From Desulfobacterales bacterium (lineage in GTDB: Bacteria > Desulfobacterota > Desulfobacteria > Desulfobacterales > UBA2156), in assembly GCA_027025555.1 (NCBI GenBank), contig JALVQN010000217.1, forward strand, positions 1 to 60,857: a stretch of DNA of 60,857 nucleotides, read 5' to 3'. Shown here piece by piece: positions 16,867-25,602 of this stretch. The notes under the pieces were generated by a model. The model was not told where the DNA came from, did not search any database, and worked only from the letters and a program-made list of their open reading frames with translations. Position numbers and translations under genes: made by a program. Position 1 is the stretch's first letter. Each line of letters starts with the position of its first letter.

Positions 16867-19452
16867 ATGACCGAATCGAAAAGCAGCCTGAAATCCGAAG
16901 AAGAACTCCAGGAGATGATCGCCGAGACGGAGTCGGGCGCCCGAAACCCCACGGGTGCGATTTCAAAAAACGTGCTCTTTTTTGTACCGTTGGCCTGGAC
17001 CCTCTTTCAGCTCTGGTACGCCTCCCCCTTGCCTTTTGTCTTTAATTTCGCCGTATTCAACTCCACCGAGGCCCGGGCGATCCATCTTGCGTTTGCCATC
17101 TTCCTGGCTTTTACCGCCTACCCCACGTTCAAATCCTCCCCTCGAAGCTACATCCCTTTCCAGGACTGGGCCGTGGCCCTCATCGGCGCCTTTTGTTCCG
17201 CCTATCTTTTGATTTTTTACGAGGCCCTCTCCGCGCGTCCCGGAAACCCGACCCCCCTTGACTTAATTGTTGCGGTTGTGGGCCTGCTCGTGCTCCTGGA
17301 GGCCACGCGCCGCGCCCTGGGACCCCCCCTGATGGTGGTGGCCGGCGTCTTTATCATTTACACCTTTGCCGGGCCTTACATGCCGGATGTCATCGCCCAC
17401 AAGGGCGCCAGCCTCAACAAGGGAATGTCTCATTACTGGCTGTCCACCGAGGGGGTCTTCGGTGTGGCCCTGGGGGTTTCCACGGAGATGGTTTTCATGT
17501 TCGTCCTCTTCGGGGCGTTGCTGGAGGCCGCCGGTGCCGGCAACTACTTTATCCGGGTTGCTTTTGCGGGTCTCGGTCATCTGCGCGGCGGCCCGGCAAA
17601 GGCCGCCGTGGTCTCCTCCGGATTGACCGGGCTTGTTTCCGGGTCTTCCATCGCCAACGTGGTCACCACGGGCACCTTCACCATCCCGCTCATGAAGAAA
17701 GTGGGGTTTCCGCCTGAAAAAGCGGGTGCCGTGGAGGTGGCCTGCTCCACCAACGGCCAGTTGATGCCGCCCGTGATGGGGGCGGCGGCCTTTTTGATGG
17801 TGGAGTACGTGGGGATCTCCTACATCGAGGTGATCAAGCACGCTTTTCTGCCGGCTGTCATTTCCTACGTGGCCCTGGTGTACATCGTCCACCTGGAGGC
17901 GCTGAAGATGGGGCTTGAGGGTATGGAGAAGCGGCACACCAAGCCGCTGCCCAAAAGGCTCCTCGGGTTCGTCATGACCTTTCTTTTTTTGATCATCATG
18001 GGCGGGGCCACCTATTACGGCATCGGCTGGATCAAGACCGTGGCCGGCGGGGCCGCCATATACATTGTGAGCGTCCTGCTGGTGGCCGCTTACTTGCTCC
18101 TTCTTGCCTTTGCCTGCAGGGTGCCGGAGCTGGATACCAGCCATGAAATCAAGGAGCTCCCGGAAATGGGGCCCACCGCCCAGTCCGGATATTATTTCCT
18201 GCTGCCCGTGGTCGTCTTGATGTGGTGCTTGACGGTGGAGCGCCTTTCGCCCTCCCTTTCCGCTTTTTGGGCCACGGTCCTGCTGATTTTCATCGTCATT
18301 ACCCAGAGGCCCCTGAAGGGGTTTTTCCGCAAGGCCAAAGGGGAGATGTATTCGGTGAGACGGGGCTTTGAAGACCTGATCTCAGGCATGGTGGCCGGTG
18401 CCAGGAACATGATCGGCATCGGCGTGGCCACTTCCGCCGCCGGCATCGTGGTGGGCACCGTGACGCTCACCGGCATCGGTCTGGTGATGACCGAATTCGT
18501 GGAGTTCATCTCGGGCGGGAACCTGGTGTTGATTCTCCTTTTTACCGCCGTCATCAGCCTGATTTTGGGCATGGGCCTGCCCACCACGGCCAATTACATC
18601 GTGGTCTCCACCCTCATGGCCCCCGTCATCGTCAGTCTGGGCGCCAAAGCCGGTCTGATCGTGCCCCTGATCGCGGTCCACCTCTTTGTCTTTTTCTTCG
18701 GCATCCTGGCCGACGACACCCCACCGGTGGGCTTGGCGGCCTTTGCCGCGGCCGGAATCTCCGGAGGGGATCCCATCAAGACGGGCATCCAGGGGTTCGG
18801 CTACGACATTCGAACCGCGATCTTGCCGTTTATCTTCATTTTCAACAACGAACTGCTGCTCATCGGCGTGGGCACCTGGTATCACCTCCTCCTGGTGATC
18901 GCTTCCGCCGTGGTGGCCATGATGTTGTTCGGTGCGGCCACACAGGGGTATTTCTTGACGAAGAACCGGATCTGGGAGACCGCTGCCCTGTTGCTTGTGG
19001 CCTTCACCCTCTTGCGGCCCGGGTTTTGGTGGGACATGATTTACCCCCCCTTGCAGGAGGAGCCGGCGGCGAAGCTGGAAGAAATGGTGGCGGCCATGGA
19101 GCCCGGTTCCCAGTTGATCATCGAGGTCAAAGGGGAGGACATGAAAGGCAAGAAGTACACCAAGGCCGTGATGTTGAAGGTGGGCAGTGAAAAGACCGGG
19201 GCGGAAAGGCTGGCCGCCATCGGGATTGAGACGCGCCGTGAAAACGGGAAGATCCTGGTGGACAACGTGGTCTTTTCCAGCCCGGCGGAGAAAGCCGGCA
19301 TCGACTTTGATCAGGAGATCCTCAATATCAAAGTACCGAGCCAGCGACCGCCGAAGCAGTTGATGTTCATTCCGGCCGCCCTTCTCGGGGCCCTGGTCTG
19401 GTATGTCCAGCGCAACAGGCGCCAACGCCTGAAGACGGCGCCGGCTGCTTGA
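16867..19452 (+). CDS. fused TRAP transporter permease (DctQM-type) with C-terminal DUF3394/PDZ-like region
   Basis: 861 aa multi-TM protein; GGPAKAAVVSSGLTGLVSGSSIANVVTTGTFTIPLMKK and GMGLPTTANYIVVSTLMAP motifs. Confidence 0.93.
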   Translation: MTESKSSLKSEEELQEMIAETESGARNPTGAISKNVLFFVPLAWTLFQLWYASPLPFVFNFAVFNSTEARAIHLAFAIFLAFTAYPTFKSSPRSYIPFQDWAVALIGAFCSAYLLIFYEALSARPGNPTPLDLIVAVVGLLVLLEATRRALGPPLMVVAGVFIIYTFAGPYMPDVIAHKGASLNKGMSHYWLSTEGVFGVALGVSTEMVFMFVLFGALLEAAGAGNYFIRVAFAGLGHLRGGPAKAAVVSSGLTGLVSGSSIANVVTTGTFTIPLMKKVGFPPEKAGAVEVACSTNGQLMPPVMGAAAFLMVEYVGISYIEVIKHAFLPAVISYVALVYIVHLEALKMGLEGMEKRHTKPLPKRLLGFVMTFLFLIIMGGATYYGIGWIKTVAGGAAIYIVSVLLVAAYLLLLAFACRVPELDTSHEIKELPEMGPTAQSGYYFLLPVVVLMWCLTVERLSPSLSAFWATVLLIFIVITQRPLKGFFRKAKGEMYSVRRGFEDLISGMVAGARNMIGIGVATSAAGIVVGTVTLTGIGLVMTEFVEFISGGNLVLILLFTAVISLILGMGLPTTANYIVVSTLMAPVIVSLGAKAGLIVPLIAVHLFVFFFGILADDTPPVGLAAFAAAGISGGDPIKTGIQGFGYDIRTAILPFIFIFNNELLLIGVGTWYHLLLVIASAVVAMMLFGAATQGYFLTKNRIWETAALLLVAFTLLRPGFWWDMIYPPLQEEPAAKLEEMVAAMEPGSQLIIEVKGEDMKGKKYTKAVMLKVGSEKTGAERLAAIGIETRRENGKILVDNVVFSSPAEKAGIDFDQEILNIKVPSQRPPKQLMFIPAALLGALVWYVQRNRRQRLKTAPAA

Positions 19453-19527
19453 CACTTCCAATACAGATATCGGCAAAACGGATCAAACGGATGAAAGGGA
19501 TTTCCACGAGGCCCTCAGGAGCATCTC

Positions 19528-19962
19528 ATGTTTAAAAAGATTCTTGTGCCCGTTGACATTGACTACCCGAAAACAGCAGCAGCCGTGTATCAAAAGGCCG
19601 CTGCCCTGGCTCAGATGAGCAATGCCGAAATCAGACTCCTCAGCGTGATGCCGGATTTCGGCATGCCCATTGTGGCGTCTTTTATTACGGAAGAAGTTCG
19701 GAAAGAGGCCCTGAAGCGATGCGAAACCTCCCTTCGGGCATTCATCAAAGACACGTGTGACCCATCCGTTTCTTATACCATCAGGACGGGAAAAAATTGG
19801 GAGCAGATCCTCAAAGCGGCCGATCGGTGGGGCGCGGACCTGATCGTGGTCTATCATAATCGACAGCGCGAGGTGAACGAGGTCTTCAGTCGTTCCTGCG
19901 CCCAGAGGGTGACCGATCATGCCTCATGTTCTGTTTTGAGGTTGCGCAATATCGAAGCCTGA
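19528..19962 (+). CDS. universal stress protein (UspA family)
   Basis: MFKKILVPVDIDYPKTAAAV start and C-terminal adenosine-loop-like end; TRAP-associated. Confidence 0.88.
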   Translation: MFKKILVPVDIDYPKTAAAVYQKAAALAQMSNAEIRLLSVMPDFGMPIVASFITEEVRKEALKRCETSLRAFIKDTCDPSVSYTIRTGKNWEQILKAADRWGADLIVVYHNRQREVNEVFSRSCAQRVTDHASCSVLRLRNIEA

Positions 19963-20088
19963 ACTTCAGCGCCCCGCCAGGAAAGGGGTGCAAGCGGAAG
20001 GACGGTGCCGCCCGCCCGCCTTTCAAAGGGATGGAAAGAGCGTGCGATGTTTTCAACGAAAAGGCTTTCTAAATTGAAGGAGGAAACC

Positions 20089-21081
20089 ATGTCTGCCCGG
20101 ATACAGGGAGGAAGCATCCGTTTTTTCCGGTTTTTCCGCATGCTATGCCTGGCCGTGCTCGTGCTTTTGGGCGTGGCGTCCACCGGTGCAAGTGCCCTGG
20201 AGATCCTTTTTGGAACCGGCAAAAGCGGCACGTTTTCGCATTTTGTGGGGCGGGGCGTTTCCAGGATCATCAATCAGCAATCCCGGGATTTGGTCTGCAA
20301 AGTGGTACCTGCCTCGGATGCCGTTTACGCCCTGACCAACCTCCGCAGCGGATCATTGGATATTGCGCTCATCGATTCGCGCATGCTCTATGATGCGTTT
20401 CATCAAGGGGGCGCTTTCCGGTTTATGGATATCGGCTACAAAAACCTGAGAAGCCTTCTTCCTTTGTATGAAATGCCGTGGGCTCTGGTTGTGCGAAAGG
20501 ATGCAAAGATCGAGTCGTTGCGCGATTTGAAGGGGAAACGGATCAACATGGGGGCCCCGGCGTCACCGGAACGGATGGCCATGGAGGCCCTTTTTGAAGC
20601 GAAAAGCTGGACCCGGAAGGATTTTGGCCTCGTCGTGGAACTCCCTCCTTCCCAAGCCCAGGACACCCTGGCGTTCTGTCAGGGTGCGGTTCAGGCGATG
20701 GGGCTTCTCCAGGTCCATCCCAATGCATCCGTCAAAAAGCTGTTGCAGCGTTGCGATGCCGCTCTCATCGGGATCCCCCCCCAAGACATTGAAAAGGTGG
20801 TGACCCGGCATCCGGCTTTTTCACAAATGGAGATTGCCGGAAATACCTATCCTTTCCAGGCGGAAAGGATTCAAACCTTCGGAACACGGGGCATCCTGGT
20901 GACCTCTGAAGACCTGGATGAAGACGTCGTTTACCAAATCCTGAAGATCCTTTCCGGCAACGCGAAACGCCTGCAAGGGGTGCATCCCGCCCTTTCTCCG
21001 GCATCCCCCCAGGACATCCGGCAAAATTCCCTGGGCATCCCTTTCCATCCGGGGGTGGCCAAATACCTCTCGGAGCATTGA
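20089..21081 (+). CDS. second TAXI family TRAP transporter solute-binding subunit
   Basis: Signal peptide; ALEILFGTGKSGTFSHFVGRGVSRIIN; SD aaggaggaaacc before ATG 20089. Confidence 0.85.
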   Translation: MSARIQGGSIRFFRFFRMLCLAVLVLLGVASTGASALEILFGTGKSGTFSHFVGRGVSRIINQQSRDLVCKVVPASDAVYALTNLRSGSLDIALIDSRMLYDAFHQGGAFRFMDIGYKNLRSLLPLYEMPWALVVRKDAKIESLRDLKGKRINMGAPASPERMAMEALFEAKSWTRKDFGLVVELPPSQAQDTLAFCQGAVQAMGLLQVHPNASVKKLLQRCDAALIGIPPQDIEKVVTRHPAFSQMEIAGNTYPFQAERIQTFGTRGILVTSEDLDEDVVYQILKILSGNAKRLQGVHPALSPASPQDIRQNSLGIPFHPGVAKYLSEH

Positions 21082-21094
21082 ATCGGAAAGATCC

Positions 21095-21319
21095 ATGGAA
21101 AAAGCACAGAAACGGATCCTCGACCTGGAAGGAGTGAACGCCCTCAACGCGAAAGGCTGTCCGGCCTGCGGCAAGAAATTTTCCCTGGGGGATACCGTGG
21201 TGCTGGCCTGCGGCGCATGGGAAGGTCCCCCCCGATATATCCACGAAAGTGAAGCGGTCTATGACCCCAAAAGCCGCACTTACGTGGAGCGGCGCTGTTA
21301 TGAGGCCTCCTTAACGTGA
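21095..21319 (+). CDS. small conserved-looking hypothetical protein with CPACGKKF zinc-knuckle-like motif
   Basis: 74 aa ORF, Cys pairs; overlaps the 3' end of amrS by 9 bp (convergent). Confidence 0.55.
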   Translation: MEKAQKRILDLEGVNALNAKGCPACGKKFSLGDTVVLACGAWEGPPRYIHESEAVYDPKSRTYVERRCYEASLT

Positions 21320-22351
21320 GGGGCTGTTTTGGGATGTTTCCCACACCCCTTCGATGACGGTTTGGCATTGGGGACACCGGCCGGCATCAAGAACGTTTCT
21401 TTCGACCCTGAAACCCCATCGGTCGATCAGCAGCATCTTGCAGGTCGGGCAAAAAGTCTTTTCACCGTCTTGGCCCGGGACATTGCCCAGATAAACGTAT
21501 TTCAACCCCGCCTCCTGGCCGATACGGCGGGCGGTCGTGAGACTTTGGATCGGGGTGACGGGCCGGTCCGTCAACCGGTACGTGGGATGAAACCGGCTGA
21601 CGTGCCACGGCGTTTCCGGGCCCAGGGAGTCGACTAGAAAAGCGGTCAAGTCCTTTAATTGGCCGGGATCGTCGTTGAGCCCCGGGATCAACAGGGTGGT
21701 CACTTCCACAAAGATTCCCAGGGATTTCATGTGGACCAGGGACGCTTTCACCGGTTCCAGCCTGGCGCCGCATTGCTTTTTGTAGAAACCATCACGGAAC
21801 GCCTTGAGATCCACGTTGGCTGCATCCAGATAGGGATGGATTTTGTCCAGTGCGTCCCGGGTCATGTATCCGTTGGTCACAAAGACGTTTTTCAGGCCCC
21901 TGGCATGGGCGCGGCGGGCCGTGTCAAGGGCGAATTCGAAGTAAACGGTGGGTTCCGTATACGTATAAGAGATGCTGGCACAGTGGTGGCGCAGGGCGGC
22001 TTCCACAACGGCCTCGGGCGTGGCATCCTCCCCCAGGATCCGGCCGTCCCCCTTTGCGGGCAGTTGGGAGATGTCCGCATTCTGGCAGAAATCACACCGG
22101 AAGTTGCAGCCGACGGTGGCGATGGAATAAGAAAGACTTTGGGGTAGAAAATGAAAAAGCGGTTTTTTTTCTATGGGATCCACGTGCCGGGCAATCAGCT
22201 TGCCGTAAACCAGGGTCTCCAGCACACCGGATCGGTTTTCCCGGACGGCGCAGATTCCACGGCGCCCTTCCGGGATGAGGCAGCGATGGCTGCAAAGAAG
22301 GCATCGCACCGATGCCGGGTCTTTCGCTTTTTCGTATAAAATCGCTTCCAT
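21311..22351 (-). CDS. amrS: AmmeMemoRadiSam system radical SAM enzyme
   Basis: GCNFRCDFCQN radical-SAM CxxxCxxC, CLLCSHRCLIPEGRRGICAVREN N-terminus. Confidence 0.92.
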   Translation of the reverse strand: MEAILYEKAKDPASVRCLLCSHRCLIPEGRRGICAVRENRSGVLETLVYGKLIARHVDPIEKKPLFHFLPQSLSYSIATVGCNFRCDFCQNADISQLPAKGDGRILGEDATPEAVVEAALRHHCASISYTYTEPTVYFEFALDTARRAHARGLKNVFVTNGYMTRDALDKIHPYLDAANVDLKAFRDGFYKKQCGARLEPVKASLVHMKSLGIFVEVTTLLIPGLNDDPGQLKDLTAFLVDSLGPETPWHVSRFHPTYRLTDRPVTPIQSLTTARRIGQEAGLKYVYLGNVPGQDGEKTFCPTCKMLLIDRWGFRVERNVLDAGRCPQCQTVIEGVWETSQNSPSR

Positions 22352-22354
22352 GGC

Positions 22355-23101
22355 TCATCCTGCCAGCGGTGTAACGGAATGCTTGGGCCCGTATTCCAGA
22401 GGCAGGAGGCGGGTTGTGAAACGGGGCGTCAGGCTCACGGCAACGGCTGCAAATGCGCCGAAGGGACATCGCTGCATGACCCGGGAGGCCTCAATTTTCC
22501 CGGTGATCCGACTCCCCAAGACCGGAAAGCGGCATGCCGTCCGCCAGGAAACAGGGACTTCCCCCAGCAGGGAAAAGGTCATCCGCTTGATTTCCCACAC
22601 GCTGAAAAAACGGGCCCGGTTGTAGATGCTGGGGCTGAACATGCCTTTGATACGCCGTTTTACCCCCTTAAGGGCGTAACGATTCAAAATCCCCAGGATC
22701 ACACGGTCCTTGGCCACCCGAAACGCTTCTTCAAGGGCCTTTTGGGGATGATCCACAAATTCCAAGGTGGTGATCAGCGAGGCGTAATGGAAGGCATTGT
22801 CCTCAAAGGGAAGATCTTCGGCGATGCCCCGATGGAGATCCACCCGGTTTCCCAGCCTGTTGCGGGCCGCATCCAGCATGTAGGGCGAGGGATCGAGGCC
22901 CGTGACAAGGAGCTTTGCCTTTAAGAAGGCCGACAGGTGGAATCCGATACCGCAGCCGATGTCAAGGAGTCTTTCCCCGGAAAAGGGCCGGAGTAAATCA
23001 AGGAGAAGCTGCGTTTGGTGCTCCAGCGTGGCCCGATTTTTTGGATCTGAAAGCCAATCCTCATACGCCCGCGTATCCTTGAAGTCAAAGACATACCCCA
23101 T
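22355..23101 (-). CDS. class I SAM-dependent methyltransferase
   Basis: LLDIGCGIGFHLSAFL motif I, VTGLDPSPYML. Confidence 0.9.
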   Translation of the reverse strand: MGYVFDFKDTRAYEDWLSDPKNRATLEHQTQLLLDLLRPFSGERLLDIGCGIGFHLSAFLKAKLLVTGLDPSPYMLDAARNRLGNRVDLHRGIAEDLPFEDNAFHYASLITTLEFVDHPQKALEEAFRVAKDRVILGILNRYALKGVKRRIKGMFSPSIYNRARFFSVWEIKRMTFSLLGEVPVSWRTACRFPVLGSRITGKIEASRVMQRCPFGAFAAVAVSLTPRFTTRLLPLEYGPKHSVTPLAG

Positions 23102-23366
23102 ATTTCATGTTTAAGGAAAAGAGCCGCTTTTTTCAATAAGAAAAAGGCAGTTTCCCGTGCCGGAGGAAACCGGTCGGTTCCAGCCCTGCGGTTTTTAATT
23201 GACAAGCAAAGGGGCTGATCCGCTAAGATGCACCACCGGTTTCAAGAACCGACCCGGCGATCTTTCCCGCTGCAGGGAGAAGGGATCGCCGGCCCGACCC
23301 ATTTTCGGCAATGGCGGGGCGCCCATGCACATGCCGAAGCGGCCTTGAAGGAAGAAGCGGTTTTTC

Positions 23367-25595
23367 ATGAAAAAAGGAAGAGGATCCGGCCCTGGAAAGG
23401 GGTGCCAGAGGCGGCATCGCGCCTGTTTTAAGAAGCCCCCGTTTTCAGGGATCCCCCTTTTTCCCGGCGTCTTTTTATTTTGCCTTTCCCATTTTCTGGG
23501 GATGCAGGGGTGCGCGCCCGTGGCCCGCCGGGCCGTTCTCAAGCTCAGGGACCCCGACCCTGAAGTCCGGATGGCCGCAGCCCAGACCTTGGGAAAAACC
23601 CGGGATCCCCGGTGGATGGCCGCCCTGAAGGCATTGTTGACGGATCCGGATCCGGAGGTGGTTCAAAGCGGGATCGCGGCCCTGGAAAAAATCGGGGATC
23701 CGCAAGCCGTGGGATCCTTGATTTCCCTGTTGAATCATAGGGATCCCGGTGTACGGTATTTGGCGGAAAAGGCCCTTCTGGGATTCGGACCCGAGGCGGT
23801 TTCCCCCCTGATCGCTTCTCTCGCCCATCCCGATGTCCACATTCAAGAAGCCTCTGCCCGGATCCTCGGAAAAATCAAGGACCCTTCGGCGGTCTTTCCC
23901 TTGATTGCGGCCTTTCAGGCGCCTTTTGCGGATCGGGTCCGGATCGCCGCAGCCGTTGCCCTGGGGGACTTGGGAGACGCGCGGGCTGTGGCGCCCCTCA
24001 TGGAGGCCCTTTATGAAAAAACGTCTCCGGCGTTGCATGAGGTTCCCCGCGCCCTGGCGAAACTCGGCGCTTGCGCTGTTTCCCCCCTGATTCAGGCCCT
24101 GGGGGACGCCGATGGTCAGGTGTCCCGAATGGCCATGGCCGCATTGGGAGAAATCGGAGATGCGCGTGCCATCCCACCGTTGATCGGGCGGCTCAAAAGT
24201 GATGCCCCTTTCATGAGCCGCGCAGCCGCCGATGCCCTTGTGGAAATCGGAGAAGCCTCGGTGTTGCCCCTTATGTCCGTGGCCTCGGAAAAAGGAAAGG
24301 CGCGACAGAGAGCCCTTGATACCCTGATCCGAATCGGCGCAGACGGCGTGGCCCCTTTGCTTGAAGGACTCCAGTCCGATCCTGCCCGGTACGAAGCCGT
24401 GGCGCTGGCGGTTTTGCCTGAAATAGGGACGCCGGCGGCCGAGGCTGTGGCAGCCCTTTGGAAAGCGCCGGATTCTTCTGGAAACGATTTATGGGGGAGG
24501 CTCCTTTTGGCCATGGGCCCGCCGGCCGTGCCGTTTTTGGTGGAAGCCTTAAAGGGCCGGGACCTGCACCTTGCCCTCCAAGGCGCCAGGATCCTCGGGA
24601 AGATGGGCGATGAAAGGGGGGTTGCGCCCTTGATGGAGGCCCTGGCATCCGACGAGCCGGTCCTGCAGGCCGTTTCCGCCAAGGCCCTGGCGGATATGGG
24701 CGAGCCCGCCGTTTCCGCCTTGGTTTCCGTCCTGGCCGACCCGGAGTTTTCAGCCCAGGGCATGGTCCGGGCCGTTTTAAAAGAAATGGGTGCCCCTGCG
24801 GCGGAGCCCTTGATCCGGGTGCTGAACAGCGATGATGCCTTGTTGGTGAAAAGGGCGGCGGCGATTCTGGTGGAAATGGAATCGGCGGCCGTGCCGGCCT
24901 TGATCCGGCACCTGTCGGATCCCGACCTTGCCGTGCAGCGCCACTGCGCCGAGATCCTTGTTGAAATCGGAGCGCCCGCCGTGTCTTATGTGACCGAGAT
25001 CGTGGACAGGGCGGATCCGGGGCGCCTCTGGCTTGCGGTGAAAATTCTCGGAGAAATGGGCGACCCCAGGGCGGTGGAGGCTTTGACGGCCGTAAGTGAC
25101 CATCCGGACCCGAAGGTCCGATACTTTGTCGTGGAGGCTCTGGGAAGGCTCAGAGATCCGGCGGCGATTCCCGTCTTGGTGGCTGCCCTGAAAGATCCGA
25201 GAATGAAATTTCATGCAGCAGCGGCGCTTGCCGGACTGGGGTGGCGACCAAAGACTCCCTCTGAAAGGCTCTATTTTACATCGGCCTCAAAAGACGGCGG
25301 GATCTCCGCCTCCCAAAAAGCGGCGTTCCGGGCCCGGTTATGGTCTGATCTGGAAAAAAAGCCTTTTCCCGAAAAGGCCTGTGCCTTTCATGCACTTTTG
25401 AATCTTTTCGGGGAACCGGTCGCTTCTGAATTGGCCCGATTCTTGGAAAGGCAAGGCTCTTTGAAAATGGCAAGGCTTTTCATCGAATCAGGCCTCGGCC
25501 CCCTTGTGGAATCGGGCCTTGATTGGCTCGCACGCAACATCCCCCAAGCCTTTTATGACGATCCCGAGGCCTGGTTGAGGCCCCTTGCCCCTTGA
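23367..25595 (+). CDS. large HEAT-repeat protein (PBS-lyase-type repeats), possible exported N-terminus
   Basis: About 15 repeats of '...AVxxLIxxLxDPDxxVRxxAAxALGxIGDxRAV...'; hydrophobic stretch before MQGCAP. Confidence 0.82.
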   Translation: MKKGRGSGPGKGCQRRHRACFKKPPFSGIPLFPGVFLFCLSHFLGMQGCAPVARRAVLKLRDPDPEVRMAAAQTLGKTRDPRWMAALKALLTDPDPEVVQSGIAALEKIGDPQAVGSLISLLNHRDPGVRYLAEKALLGFGPEAVSPLIASLAHPDVHIQEASARILGKIKDPSAVFPLIAAFQAPFADRVRIAAAVALGDLGDARAVAPLMEALYEKTSPALHEVPRALAKLGACAVSPLIQALGDADGQVSRMAMAALGEIGDARAIPPLIGRLKSDAPFMSRAAADALVEIGEASVLPLMSVASEKGKARQRALDTLIRIGADGVAPLLEGLQSDPARYEAVALAVLPEIGTPAAEAVAALWKAPDSSGNDLWGRLLLAMGPPAVPFLVEALKGRDLHLALQGARILGKMGDERGVAPLMEALASDEPVLQAVSAKALADMGEPAVSALVSVLADPEFSAQGMVRAVLKEMGAPAAEPLIRVLNSDDALLVKRAAAILVEMESAAVPALIRHLSDPDLAVQRHCAEILVEIGAPAVSYVTEIVDRADPGRLWLAVKILGEMGDPRAVEALTAVSDHPDPKVRYFVVEALGRLRDPAAIPVLVAALKDPRMKFHAAAALAGLGWRPKTPSERLYFTSASKDGGISASQKAAFRARLWSDLEKKPFPEKACAFHALLNLFGEPVASELARFLERQGSLKMARLFIESGLGPLVESGLDWLARNIPQAFYDDPEAWLRPLAP

Positions 25596-25602
25596 TGCGG
25601 GA

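Noticed and set aside
20536-21118. AAACGGATC copies at 20536 and 21110 as additional operators
   Set aside because: Both are in or beside coding sequence where codon usage explains the match.
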